Positions 1 to 8,068 of a stretch of DNA of 38,427 bases are shown piece by piece. The position numbers and the translations under genes were made by a program. Within the stretch, counting starts at the first letter, position 1. The number at the start of each line of letters is the position of its first letter. The notes under the pieces were generated by a model. The model was not told where the DNA came from and searched no databases. It saw only the letters and a list, made by a program, of their open reading frames with translations. The stretch lies in assembly GCA_947498935.1 (NCBI GenBank), contig CANMMM010000029.1:1-38427 (forward strand), in the 5' to 3' direction. This DNA comes from an uncultured Aquimarina sp. (lineage in GTDB: Bacteria > Bacteroidota > Bacteroidia > Flavobacteriales > Flavobacteriaceae).

Positions 1-120
1 ATTTTTAACTAATTTTAGATGGAAACTAGTAAAATGGTTAGATTTATTACGTGCTTAATTTATTTAGGACAGGATTGATTTTAAACATTTTTAGATTCTT
101 TTTCAATAGGCTAATTATTA

Positions 121-219
121 TTATGCATTTTCGATTTTGGAGTATGCATAAAGGGCTTTAATTTTCTTTTTGATATACCCCCCGCTCGTACAAGCGTGTT
201 TACTTGTGCCAGTATGAGC
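121..219. repeat. Two adjacent inverted repeats near window start
   Basis: TTATGCAT at 121-128 is mirrored by ATGCATAA at 144-151. Next to it, GCTCGTAC (184-191) can pair with GTATGAGC (212-219) with one G-T pair, enclosing an inner AAG/CTT pairing (192-194 with 203-205). This is an isolated GC-richer island in very AT-rich DNA. It may be the edge of a palindromic repeat or a relic mobile-element end. No second copy was seen in this window, so identity is open. Confidence 0.35.
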
Positions 220-229
220 AAGAAATAAC

Positions 230-260
230 AAAACCATCCTTTGAGATGGTTTTTAGTTTT
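230..260. terminator. Bidirectional intrinsic terminator-like hairpin
   Basis: A nine-pair stem, AAAACCATC (230-238) with GATGGTTTT (245-253), has a six-base loop and is followed by a T-rich run on the plus strand. On the minus strand it directly follows the stop codon of the relic reading frame at 260-421, so it may have been that gene's terminator. Confidence 0.6.
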
Positions 261-421
261 TATAAAGCTTTTAATTTAGAAGCCTTTACCAGGTTATCAA
301 TAAGGTAGAACAGGTGGTTTTTATCTTCTTCGGGCAGGCCTTCAATATCATTGATACGTTTAAGGTATGTGGTTGCATAATAGTTGATTATCTTTAAAGT
401 GGTAAACTCCCCAAAGAATTG
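260..421 (-). pseudogene. C-terminal relic of an XRE-type HTH regulator
   Basis: The minus strand holds 53 codons ending in a stop at 260-262, with an in-frame stop upstream (422-424) and no start codon. The peptide has the form YLKRINDIEGLPEED followed by a helix ending KASKLKAL. That resembles the C-terminal dimerisation tail common in flavobacterial XRE-family regulators, where a short ...I..L...DK...(F/Y).(I/L)D.L helix closes the protein. The helix-turn-helix itself is absent. Codons such as CTG, GCC and CCC are richer in GC than the neighbourhood, consistent with acquired DNA. The family call rests on pattern only and could be wrong. Confidence 0.4.
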
Positions 422-424
422 TTA

Positions 425-758
425 AAAATAATAGTAGGGTTTTAAAGCCTGATATTGTTTATAGTATTGTAAAAATCGATAGCATCTTTTTTTCAAGGAA
501 TAGGCCAATGTATATAAAAATTTTATAGCATTAAGGGTATTGTAATATTGGTAATAAAGTGGTGTTATAAGATGTTATAAATATCAAATTAGTAAAGAAA
601 AGATTGTTTTTGTTGATGAAGTTTAAAAAAACAAGTCAAACTAACTAGTTAAAAAGATGTAGAAATGTATGAAAATAGATACTTTTGCAGGCTTATTTAA
701 GGATTGAAGAAGTATATCTTTTTTTGATACCAGAGAAAAGAAAATAAAGAGGAGTTCG
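425..758. other. AT-rich gap, no gene seen
   Basis: This stretch is very AT-rich and has no convincing reading frame on either strand. The only signal is a TAnnTTTG-type element at 680-687, annotated separately. Confidence 0.6.
680..687 (+). promoter_or_regulatory. Candidate -7 promoter element (TACTTTTG)
   Basis: TACTTTTG matches the Bacteroidota -7 consensus TAnnTTTG. It lies about 170 nt before the chosen start of the large T9SS protein. No good TTTG is seen at the -33 spacing, so this is a motif match only. Confidence 0.4.
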
Positions 759-854
759 GTGATCAAAATGACAATACTCAAAAAATATAAGATTATTTTA
801 AAAGCAGATTATAAAAAGGTGCAATTACCTTTATTAAATAATTTTTTAGAGGAT

Positions 855-3800
855 ATGACCAAAACAAGAACACATGTTCTTTTATACGCCAAACCACTCA
901 TGTTGCTAGTAGCAATGTGTTTTGCAGGTTTGATCCCTACTTTTGGGCAGATTGTAGTAGATGATACCAAGTTTACGGTAGAAGAATTGATAAAAGATAT
1001 ACTCATTAATAGCTCATGTGCTAGGGTAGAAAACATTCAGTCTCGTACAGGAACAGATTTTGGATTTAATGGAATAGGATATTTTGAAGCGAATGGGTCA
1101 GATTTTGAAATAGATGAAGGGATCATTCTTAGTACAGGAAGCGCTACAAGTGCTATGGGACCTAATGGATCAGAACCCTTATCAGAAGGGGGAGGGATTG
1201 CTTGGTTAGGAGATTCTGATTTGCAAACCATTACCAATACATCAGACCTATCCAATGCTACTTATATAGAATTTGATTTTGTTCCTTTTGGAGATTTTAT
1301 CAGTTTCGACTTTCTGTTTGCTTCCGAAGAATACACAGGCACATTTCCTTGCGAATTTTCAGATGTATTTGCTTTTATTTTAACAGATGCAGCGGGAAAC
1401 GCTACCAATCTAGCGGTAGTACCAGGAACAAATCCTCCAGTACCTATTAAAGTGACTACAGTACATCCTGGTATCGATTTAAACAATGATGGAGATTATT
1501 CTGACATCGTATTTGATGTACCCGAATGTGAACCTCAGAACTCTACCTTTTTTAACAAACAAATTCCTGCAGCTACAGCTTCAGCAATTGATTTTAATGG
1601 GTATACCAAAGTACTTACGGCATCTAGTAGTGTAACTCCAAATACTCAGTATACGATCAAGCTAGTCATAGCAGATGCACGAGACGGACAATATGACTCT
1701 GCTGTGTTTCTAAAAGCAGGAAGTTTTGATCTAGGAGGAGATTTAGGAGAAGACAAAATACTAGCCAATGGTACACCAGGCTGTATGGCGAGTAGCGTAA
1801 CCTTAGATGCTACTATTGGTAATATGGCTACCTATACTTGGACCAAAGATGGACAACCATTAACCACAGCCGATGGTACCACTGCGATGAATGGAGGAGC
1901 GCAATTAGAAGTCACACAAGAAGGTATGTATGCAGTAGAAGTAGCCTTGGATAGTGGATGTATAGCGACCGATAGCATTGTTGTAGAGTTTATTCCGGCT
2001 CCCATCATACAAGGAGCTCCTCTAAATCTAACGACTTGCGATACCAATAGCGATGGCAGTGCACTATTTGATTTAACACAGAATACACCCATTGTCATGG
2101 GAACGCAGAGTGCTGCTTTTTCTGTCACCTATCATCTAACCAAAGAAGATGCAGAAAACTATACAGGGAGTAGTACAGACGCTATTATCGCCAACCCTAA
2201 TAGTTTTGAAAATTCAGTACAAAGTCAAGAAGTCTGGCTGCGCATCGCAGAACCTAATCAGCTCTGTTATCAAGTAGTCTCTTTTCGATTACTAACATTC
2301 AGTATTATTTCTATACCTGCCCCTGATAATTTAGTGGTCTGTGATGATGCTATTGATGGCGATGATACCAATGGAAGTATCACATTTGACTTAGCAGCAC
2401 AACAAGCATCCATTATCGCAGGAATAGATGCTTCTCTGTACAATGTGTCATTACATGAGACGATAGACGAAGCCACCCAAGGAATAGCAGGAACAGCATT
2501 ACCAGATAATTATGCTAATAGAGTAAATCCACAAACCATATATGTACGAATTGAAAACAAGAAAAAACCAAGCTGTTTCTCCACCAGTACTTTTCAGTTA
2601 ATAGTACACGCGTTACCCACAATAGAAAACACCGTTACAATCACGCAATGTGATATAGATACCGATGGCATTACAGATTTTAATCTTACAGAAGCCAATA
2701 CTCTGTTGTCGACCAATGCCAATGCAGAAACATTTACCTATTATACCACAGAAAATGCAGCTATGAATCAGGTAGCAGCAGAAGAGATACAGACCCCACA
2801 GCAATATTCTAATGCAGGCAATACAGCTAATGAAGTTTATGTACGCGTAACCAATACAGAAGGATGTTTTAGAGTTGCAGAGGTACAACTAAAAGCAATG
2901 ACCACTCAGATTCCTAATACTTTTGGAGTAACACTTACTGTATGCGAATCCAATACACCAGACGATGACCCTACAGATGGGATTGCTACCTTTGATCTAA
3001 CTACAGTAGATAGTCAATTATTGGCATTATTTGCAGTATCAAGTGATTTACGTATTAGTTATTATCAAAACGAAGCAGACGCCCTATCAGAACAAAATAA
3101 GATCCTCAATCCTACAGCATATCGAAATACCACTGCTCCAGAGATGCAAGAATTATATGTACGTGTAGAAAATGGCGTAGAAAACGCATGTGTAGGTCTA
3201 GGAAAACATGTAACACTAGAGGTACAGCCAGAATTACCCCTTAGTTTCGAGGAAGATTTTGTGCTCTGTTTAGATGCATCTGGCACGGCCATCAATCTGC
3301 AACCCACCGCTGCCATTACTACAGATGTAGATGAGACTACACATACCTTTCAGTGGTTTGTAGGAGACACCACTGACCCCACGAATCAGATACCCGATGA
3401 AACAGCCTCTTTTTTTACTCCCGAAGTAGCAGGTATGTACACCGTATTAGTAACCAATATAGCGACTACTTGTACACAAACAGCCACCGCTACAGTCATA
3501 GAATCCTATGCACCACAAAACGTTACTGCCGAATTAGTTTCTGGAGCATTCTCGGACAATGCTACCGTCGTAGTATCGACTACACCAGCAATAGGAATGT
3601 ATGAATATCGATTAGATAATGGCGATTGGCAAAATTCTAATACCTTTACACGAGTATTCAGAGGAGAGCACACCGTGTATGTTCGCGACTTACAGATGTG
3701 TGATCAGATAGCTACAGATGTAGCCTTTATCGTTGATTATCCTCGTTATTTTACGCCTAATGGAGATGATTTTAACCCTACATGGGGTATCCAAGGCAGC

Positions 3801-3995
3801 TCAGAAGTACAAATCATGAATATAAAAGTATATGACCGTTATGGAAAATTGCTCAAAGACCTTGGAACTGCAGGGCAGTGGGATGGCACTTATAACGGCA
3901 ATCTACTGCCATCCAGTGAGTATTGGTTTACAGTACGCTATATAGAATCAGGCCAAACCAAAACCTTTACCGCTAGTTTTTCTTTAATACGATAG
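855..3995 (+). CDS. Choice-of-anchor L protein with T9SS type B sorting domain
   Basis: The 1046-residue product is an exported surface or secreted protein. From the ATG at 855 the N-terminus reads as a signal peptide (MTKTRTHVLLYAK, then a hydrophobic stretch ending in FGQ). The in-frame GTG 96 nt upstream would add a charged, non-signal extension, so 855 is preferred. Residues about 35-290 match a choice-of-anchor L domain (GTDFGFNGIGYFE, FDFLFASEEY). The middle holds repeated Cys/Asp-rich Ig-like units of roughly 100 residues with recurring VCD...DG...FDL patterns. The last 80 residues (YFTPNGDDFNPTW..., VYDRYGKLL) form the gliding-motility/type B C-terminal domain that directs export by the type IX system and attachment through SprA/PorV-type partners. 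The ligand is unknown; adhesion is the usual inference. Confidence 0.9.
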   Translation: MTKTRTHVLLYAKPLMLLVAMCFAGLIPTFGQIVVDDTKFTVEELIKDILINSSCARVENIQSRTGTDFGFNGIGYFEANGSDFEIDEGIILSTGSATSAMGPNGSEPLSEGGGIAWLGDSDLQTITNTSDLSNATYIEFDFVPFGDFISFDFLFASEEYTGTFPCEFSDVFAFILTDAAGNATNLAVVPGTNPPVPIKVTTVHPGIDLNNDGDYSDIVFDVPECEPQNSTFFNKQIPAATASAIDFNGYTKVLTASSSVTPNTQYTIKLVIADARDGQYDSAVFLKAGSFDLGGDLGEDKILANGTPGCMASSVTLDATIGNMATYTWTKDGQPLTTADGTTAMNGGAQLEVTQEGMYAVEVALDSGCIATDSIVVEFIPAPIIQGAPLNLTTCDTNSDGSALFDLTQNTPIVMGTQSAAFSVTYHLTKEDAENYTGSSTDAIIANPNSFENSVQSQEVWLRIAEPNQLCYQVVSFRLLTFSIISIPAPDNLVVCDDAIDGDDTNGSITFDLAAQQASIIAGIDASLYNVSLHETIDEATQGIAGTALPDNYANRVNPQTIYVRIENKKKPSCFSTSTFQLIVHALPTIENTVTITQCDIDTDGITDFNLTEANTLLSTNANAETFTYYTTENAAMNQVAAEEIQTPQQYSNAGNTANEVYVRVTNTEGCFRVAEVQLKAMTTQIPNTFGVTLTVCESNTPDDDPTDGIATFDLTTVDSQLLALFAVSSDLRISYYQNEADALSEQNKILNPTAYRNTTAPEMQELYVRVENGVENACVGLGKHVTLEVQPELPLSFEEDFVLCLDASGTAINLQPTAAITTDVDETTHTFQWFVGDTTDPTNQIPDETASFFTPEVAGMYTVLVTNIATTCTQTATATVIESYAPQNVTAELVSGAFSDNATVVVSTTPAIGMYEYRLDNGDWQNSNTFTRVFRGEHTVYVRDLQMCDQIATDVAFIVDYPRYFTPNGDDFNPTWGIQGSSEVQIMNIKVYDRYGKLLKDLGTAGQWDGTYNGNLLPSSEYWFTVRYIESGQTKTFTASFSLIR

Positions 3996-4005
3996 TACCC
4001 ATACC

Positions 4006-4866
4006 TTGTTTAAAAAAACACCACACTTCCGAAATATCATAGAATTACATCTGTCAATGCTGCTGATCAGTACCTCAGGTGCATTAGGAAAGTACATTGA
4101 TCTCCCCGTATTCGTTACCATTGGTTGCAGAGCATTATTAGCAGGAGTGCTGCTATGGATGTTTTGTAAATGGAAAAAAATATCCCTGAAAATAGCCCCT
4201 TCAGATCGGTGGACAATATACATGGGCGGGGTACTGATGGGCGTACATTGGGTAACATACTTTTATGCACTTCGATTGTCCAACGTGGCGATCGGTATGA
4301 TTTCATTATTTACCTACCCAGTGATTACCTCATTTTTAGAACCCATACTGCTTAAAACCAAATTCCAAATCATGCATCTTTTTCTGGGAATACTCGTCCT
4401 GATAGGGATTTATTGTTTAGTACCCGATTTCAGTTTTGATAATACGTATACCAAAGCAGTAGGATTTGGCGTGTTTTCAGCCTTCTGTTATGCGCTACGT
4501 AACTTGATCATGAAAACCAAAGTCACCCGTTATCACGGTTCAGTACTGATGTGGTATCAATTGGTAGTGATTAGTATCGTGTTGTTTCCATCAGTATTGA
4601 TCATGGATACCGATAATTTAACCACACAATGGCCTTGGATAGTCATGTTAGCCCTGCTTACCACTGCCATTGGACATACCTTATTCTTATTTAGCTTAAA
4701 ACGATTTTCTACCACCACAGCCAGTATCATCAGTAGTATACAACCCGTATATGGCATACTGATCGGAATTGTATTTCTAGGAGAAATCCCTATGCTGACT
4801 ACGATTATTGGTGGAGTATGTATTCTAACCTCTGTAGTGATCGAAAGTATACGAACTTATAAATAA
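4006..4866 (+). CDS. EamA/DMT-family transporter
   Basis: A 286-residue inner-membrane protein with about ten hydrophobic segments in two EamA halves (about 15-140 and 150-282), typical of drug/metabolite exporters. Visible family features are SGALGKYI at the end of helix 1, GVHWVTYFYAL, and the C-terminal pattern TTASIISSIQPVYGILIG followed by FLGEIP. The start is TTG at 4006. The next ATG (4057) would cut into the first membrane helix (IIELHLSMLLIS), so TTG is more likely. It begins 10 nt after the stop of the upstream gene, so the two may be co-transcribed. The substrate cannot be read from the sequence. A family B element follows the stop by 20 nt. Confidence 0.88.
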   Translation: MFKKTPHFRNIIELHLSMLLISTSGALGKYIDLPVFVTIGCRALLAGVLLWMFCKWKKISLKIAPSDRWTIYMGGVLMGVHWVTYFYALRLSNVAIGMISLFTYPVITSFLEPILLKTKFQIMHLFLGILVLIGIYCLVPDFSFDNTYTKAVGFGVFSAFCYALRNLIMKTKVTRYHGSVLMWYQLVVISIVLFPSVLIMDTDNLTTQWPWIVMLALLTTAIGHTLFLFSLKRFSTTTASIISSIQPVYGILIGIVFLGEIPMLTTIIGGVCILTSVVIESIRTYK

Positions 4867-4886
4867 TGTTTGTCAGGTAATAATGA

Positions 4887-4972
4887 GGGCGTTCCCCAAG
4901 GGTCGGGCTATCCGCTGTATCTTTTTTGTTTTTTAGGAAAACAAAAAAGGATGCCGCTCCTATCCCTAACGC
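4887..4972 (+). repeat. Family B structured 3'-end repeat, copy B1
   Basis: This 86-bp element begins GGGCGTT and ends TCCCTAACGC. GCGTT/AACGC closes the structure. A small CCC-AA-GGG hairpin and a long CTTTTTTGTTTT/AAAACAAAAAAG stem lie inside. It starts 20 nt after the EamA stop codon in the sense direction of that gene. Four more copies are at 7012, 24493, 31004 and 38235. It probably acts in transcription termination or mRNA 3'-end stability. Confidence 0.85.
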
Positions 4973-5018
4973 ATAAGAGCGTTCAGTATGGGCAGTGATG
5001 TGCGAGATTGCGAATCAG

Positions 5019-5717
5019 TTATCCACTACAAGCATCCCAAATAGGATCTGGTGGAGGCGGAGCAATCACGGTTAGTGGTTCTTTTTTTACAGGATGGATA
5101 AACGATAATTTTCTGGCATGCAGGTGTATACTTCCGTTAGGATTGCTACGCTGCGCACCATATTTTAGGTCTCCCTTTATATAACATTTAATAGCAGCGA
5201 GTTGGCTGCGGATCTGATGATGTCTCCCCGTATGCAGTGCTATTTCTAGTAAGTGATAATGCGTTAGTTTTTTTAGGAGAGTGTACGTAAGCATGGCTTT
5301 TTTGCTATCCGATACTTCCTTAGGATACGCATATGATTTATTCTGTTTAGGATTGCGTTTCAGCCAGTGGGTTAGGGTGTCAGTAGGTAACGGAGGCGTG
5401 TTTTTGACCACTGCCCAATACGTTTTTTGAGCCTCTTTGGTAGCAAATAACTTATTCAATCGGGGTAGTGCTTTACTCGTTCTAGAAAAAACGACAATAC
5501 CACTAGTAGGTCGATCTAATCGGTGTACTACGCCTAGATATACAGCACCAGGCTTGTTGTATTTTTTAGCGATATAGGCCTTTACTACTTCGCTGAGTGG
5601 TACATCCCCTGTTTTGTCTCCCTGTACAATATCTCCCGAACGTTTATTAACGATGATAATATGATTGTCCTCATATAAAACATCTAGATTTTCAGGTGTA
5701 GAAATAATGCGCGCCAT
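5019..5717 (-). CDS. RluA-family pseudouridine synthase
   Basis: A 232-residue RNA pseudouridine synthase that isomerises uridine in rRNA or tRNA. The catalytic motif HRLDRPTSG is at residues 65-73, with Asp68 the presumed nucleophile. The following VFSRTSKALPRLNKLF and KTYWAVV segments and the late ALHTGRHHQIRSQLA segment are also characteristic. There is no N-terminal S4 domain, so it belongs to the short subgroup (RluC/RluD/TruC-like catalytic core only); the target nucleotide cannot be assigned. It follows panB by 66 nt on the same strand and is probably co-transcribed with it. The start at 5717 begins MARIISTPENLDVLYEDNH, with the domain starting immediately, so no upstream extension is needed. 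Confidence 0.92.
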   Translation of the reverse strand: MARIISTPENLDVLYEDNHIIIVNKRSGDIVQGDKTGDVPLSEVVKAYIAKKYNKPGAVYLGVVHRLDRPTSGIVVFSRTSKALPRLNKLFATKEAQKTYWAVVKNTPPLPTDTLTHWLKRNPKQNKSYAYPKEVSDSKKAMLTYTLLKKLTHYHLLEIALHTGRHHQIRSQLAAIKCYIKGDLKYGAQRSNPNGSIHLHARKLSFIHPVKKEPLTVIAPPPPDPIWDACSG

Positions 5718-5783
5718 ATGTAGATACCTCTAAGGTAGTATAATCAATCTATGTATAAAATTACCAATCAAGTAGTATGACCT

Positions 5784-6602
5784 TTAATACTGTTCTTGCT
5801 CATTAGGAAAATCAATCGCTTTTACATCCGTTACATACTGCTGAAAAGCATTGGTCATTTCGGTATATAAATCCAAATAACGTCTCAAGAATCTAGGATG
5901 AAACTCATGAGTCATTCCTACCATATCATGTGTTACCAATACTTGGCCATCTACACCATTTCCTGCACCGATACCAATTACAGGAATCGTAAGGCTATCG
6001 GCCACTTCCTTAGCTAATTTAGCAGGTACTTTTTCTAGTACGATAGCGAAACATCCTATTTTTTCGAGTAGTAAGGCATCCTCTTTCAGCTTTTGTGCCT
6101 CTGCTTCTTCTTTGGCTCTTACGGTATACGTCCCGAATTTATAAATTGATTGTGGGGTGAGCCCTAAATGCCCCATAACAGGAATTCCAGCATGTAGAAT
6201 ACGCTTAATGGATTCTTTAATCTCCTTGCCACCTTCTAGTTTTACAGCGTGTCCGCCAGATTCTTTCATGATCCTAATAGCAGAACGCAAAGCTTCTTTA
6301 GGGTCACTCTGATAGCTTCCAAAAGGCAAATCTACAACCACCAGTGCACGCTCTACAGCTCTAATCACGGATGATGCGTGATAGATCATCTGATCTAGTG
6401 TAATGGGGAGTGTCGTTTCATGACCAGCCATGACATTAGAAGCAGAATCCCCTACCAAAATAACATCCACTCCTGCGCTGTCTACAATTTTAGCCATCGT
6501 ATAGTCATAGGCAGTAAGCATTGATATTTTTTCTTGGTTGGCTTTCATCTCTACTAGAGATTTTACAGTGATTCGTTTGTAATCTTTTTTAGCTGTAGAC
6601 AT
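5784..6602 (-). CDS. panB: 3-methyl-2-oxobutanoate hydroxymethyltransferase
   Basis: The 272-residue product catalyses the first committed step of pantothenate synthesis: transfer of a hydroxymethyl group from 5,10-methylene-THF to alpha-ketoisovalerate, giving ketopantoate. The metal-binding aspartates are visible at Asp52 ([12 protein letters not shown]) and Asp91 ([10 protein letters not shown]). The catalytic Glu sits in [32 protein letters not shown] and [19 protein letters not shown] are further family blocks. Length and start ([16 protein letters not shown]) fit the family. It is upstream of the RluA-type gene and no other pantothenate gene is in the window. Confidence 0.97.
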   Translation of the reverse strand: MSTAKKDYKRITVKSLVEMKANQEKISMLTAYDYTMAKIVDSAGVDVILVGDSASNVMAGHETTLPITLDQMIYHASSVIRAVERALVVVDLPFGSYQSDPKEALRSAIRIMKESGGHAVKLEGGKEIKESIKRILHAGIPVMGHLGLTPQSIYKFGTYTVRAKEEAEAQKLKEDALLLEKIGCFAIVLEKVPAKLAKEVADSLTIPVIGIGAGNGVDGQVLVTHDMVGMTHEFHPRFLRRYLDLYTEMTNAFQQYVTDVKAIDFPNEQEQY

Positions 6603-6760
6603 GCGTATATTGATTTATGTATGGTGTAAATGTAATGATTTCGATAGACGGTAACAAGTCGTTATAATTTTTGGGATACAGATGATTGATATACTGTTTT
6701 TTGTAAGGGAATAAAAAGCAGTAATAGCGGATATACTTGCTGTATGCTCTATGTAAAGTG

Positions 6761-6794
6761 TTTTTTTAGGGAAGAGAAAAGTCAAGATCAGTTC
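6761..6794 (+). repeat. Family C fragment (right end)
   Basis: The segment ends in AAAAGTCAAGATCAGTTC and contains TTTTTTTAGGGAAGAGAAAA. It matches the inverted copy of the left end of the full family C element at 18104-18263. It is joined, after 11 nt, to the right half of a family A element. Confidence 0.65.
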
Positions 6795-6805
6795 GCTTTA
6801 GAGCA

Positions 6806-6887
6806 AGGCTACGGAACTCAAAAATTACAAAGTCTGAGTGTATAAAGATCGTTTTTATGGCAAATGGAAAAAAGCCTGAACCACTTC
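6806..6887 (+). repeat. Family A fragment (right half)
   Basis: This begins at the apex core (GGCTACGGAACTCAAAAATT) and runs through AAAGATCGTTTTTAT to the terminal CCACTTC. The left half is missing and is replaced by a family C end, giving a hybrid structure. Confidence 0.75.
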
Positions 6888-7011
6888 AAGGTGTAAAATA
6901 TTTCATCTATAAGGAATGGTATGGGGATATGAATTTTACAATTATATGTAGTGTTGGGTGAGGGTTAAGTGTTTGTTTAATTGTGTTTTATGAGAATGGT
7001 GTCTGTTCTTT

Positions 7012-7098
7012 GCGTTAGGGATAGGAGCGGCATCCTTTTTTGGTTTTTTGTAAAACCAAAAAAGATACAGCGGATAGCCCGACCCTTGGGAAACGCCC
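7012..7098 (-). repeat. Family B structured 3'-end repeat, copy B2
   Basis: An 87-bp copy whose GGGCGTT end (7098) lies 17 nt from the stop codon of the CPBP gene, reading in that gene's direction. Compared with B1, its long stem has CTTTTTTGGTTTT paired with AAAACCAAAAAAG: an extra G on one arm and an extra C on the other, a compensatory change. Confidence 0.85.
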
Positions 7099-7115
7099 AA
7101 ATTTGAAGAAAAAGA

Positions 7116-7874
7116 TTAGTGACGCATTAATAAAATGATAAAAATAAGACCATTATTCATCGCATGTAGCGCGATAGGCCATATCAATGTTTTGTTAGTG
7201 ATTTTGAGTTGCCCACAAACATGACCCGCAATAATTCTAGGAACAATCATTAGAAACAGAGAACTATCCATGCTAAAGGTGTCTACATAATTAAAAATAT
7301 GCATCAACCCAAAGAGTATAGAGGTGATTTGTAGTACTAGGATTCGGTGTTTAGACAGAAAGTCAGCACTACGATACAGTAGCTTTTTAGGGATGCTATA
7401 ATGATAAAGAGCGTACATTGCTATAAAAACCAATATGGCAATAGGGTACAGGAAGTACCAAGCGAGTGCTAGTTTAGGTATAAAAAACTGAATCCCAAAT
7501 AACGTCCATGCACTTAGAAAAAGAAGTAATGTGCGGTGTGTAGGTACGATTACTGATCTAAACATAGTTTCTTCTAGTACAGGAGCGATAAGTACCATAC
7601 TTAAGAAAGCCATCAGTTTATTGTTTTTAAACAATGTGATGATTTCTTGTCCACTATATTTATCGAGATCAATGGCAGGAAACATTTCTTTTAGAATAGC
7701 TACGCAGAAAAAGAAGAAGATATATAGTCCAAATAGCCTGAAATAGCTTATCACTAGATTTTTGAGTTTTTCGGTAAGTAGTGTAGTGTCTATCGTATTA
7801 AAAATCATCCAAGAAATAAGCTTATTGTACAAGTAGCAAAGATAGTTTTCTTCATAGACTTTATAAGGCTGCAA
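7116..7874 (-). CDS. CPBP-family intramembrane metalloprotease
   Basis: A 252-residue integral membrane protein of the CAAX-prenyl-protease/bacteriocin-processing (Abi, CPBP) family. The three catalytic motifs are present: EETMFR at residues 101-106, FGLMHIFNY later, and HAMNNG near the C-terminus, supplying the glutamates, histidines and asparagine of the active site within the membrane. Several hydrophobic helices surround them. The first 22 residues before Met23 look atypical, so translation could begin at Met23 (7808) instead. Substrates of stand-alone members are mostly unknown; self-immunity or processing of membrane proteins is the general guess. A family B repeat follows the stop codon. 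Confidence 0.88.
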   Translation of the reverse strand: MQPYKVYEENYLCYLYNKLISWMIFNTIDTTLLTEKLKNLVISYFRLFGLYIFFFFCVAILKEMFPAIDLDKYSGQEIITLFKNNKLMAFLSMVLIAPVLEETMFRSVIVPTHRTLLLFLSAWTLFGIQFFIPKLALAWYFLYPIAILVFIAMYALYHYSIPKKLLYRSADFLSKHRILVLQITSILFGLMHIFNYVDTFSMDSSLFLMIVPRIIAGHVCGQLKITNKTLIWPIALHAMNNGLIFIILLMRH

Positions 7875-7976
7875 TGTCGGAATTTATAAAAGGTTAACAA
7901 TCTTAGTATAGGTTGTTCTTATGTAGTAGTTGCGGTACAGTAAATGACATAGATGGCAAGTAAGAAATGGGCATGG

Positions 7977-7989
7977 TGACAACCTGTCA
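7977..7989. promoter_or_regulatory. Inverted repeat TGACA-N3-TGTCA upstream of dnaK
   Basis: A perfect 5-bp inverted repeat (TGACA 7977-7981, TGTCA 7985-7989) lies 79 nt before the dnaK start. It is unlike CIRCE, CtsR or HspR sites. It could be an operator for heat-shock control, but no factor can be named from the sequence. Confidence 0.4.
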
Positions 7990-8068
7990 TAAAAATAGCA
8001 GTGGCATAATCATTGACTAGGTATGAGTGATTATTTAGGTATAAACACTTAACTATTTATAAAATAAT

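Larger units (their letters stand above)
6603..7011. other. Intergenic gap with repeat fragments
   Basis: Between the panB start and the B2 repeat this region carries no gene. 6603-6760 is plain AT-rich DNA that should include the panB promoter, but no clear -7 motif was found. 6761-6887 is a fused pair of repeat fragments (listed separately). 6888-7011 shows nothing recognisable. Confidence 0.6.

Noticed and set aside
759..854. N-terminal extension of the anchor-L protein
   Set aside because: It would place 32 charged residues before an otherwise ideal signal peptide.
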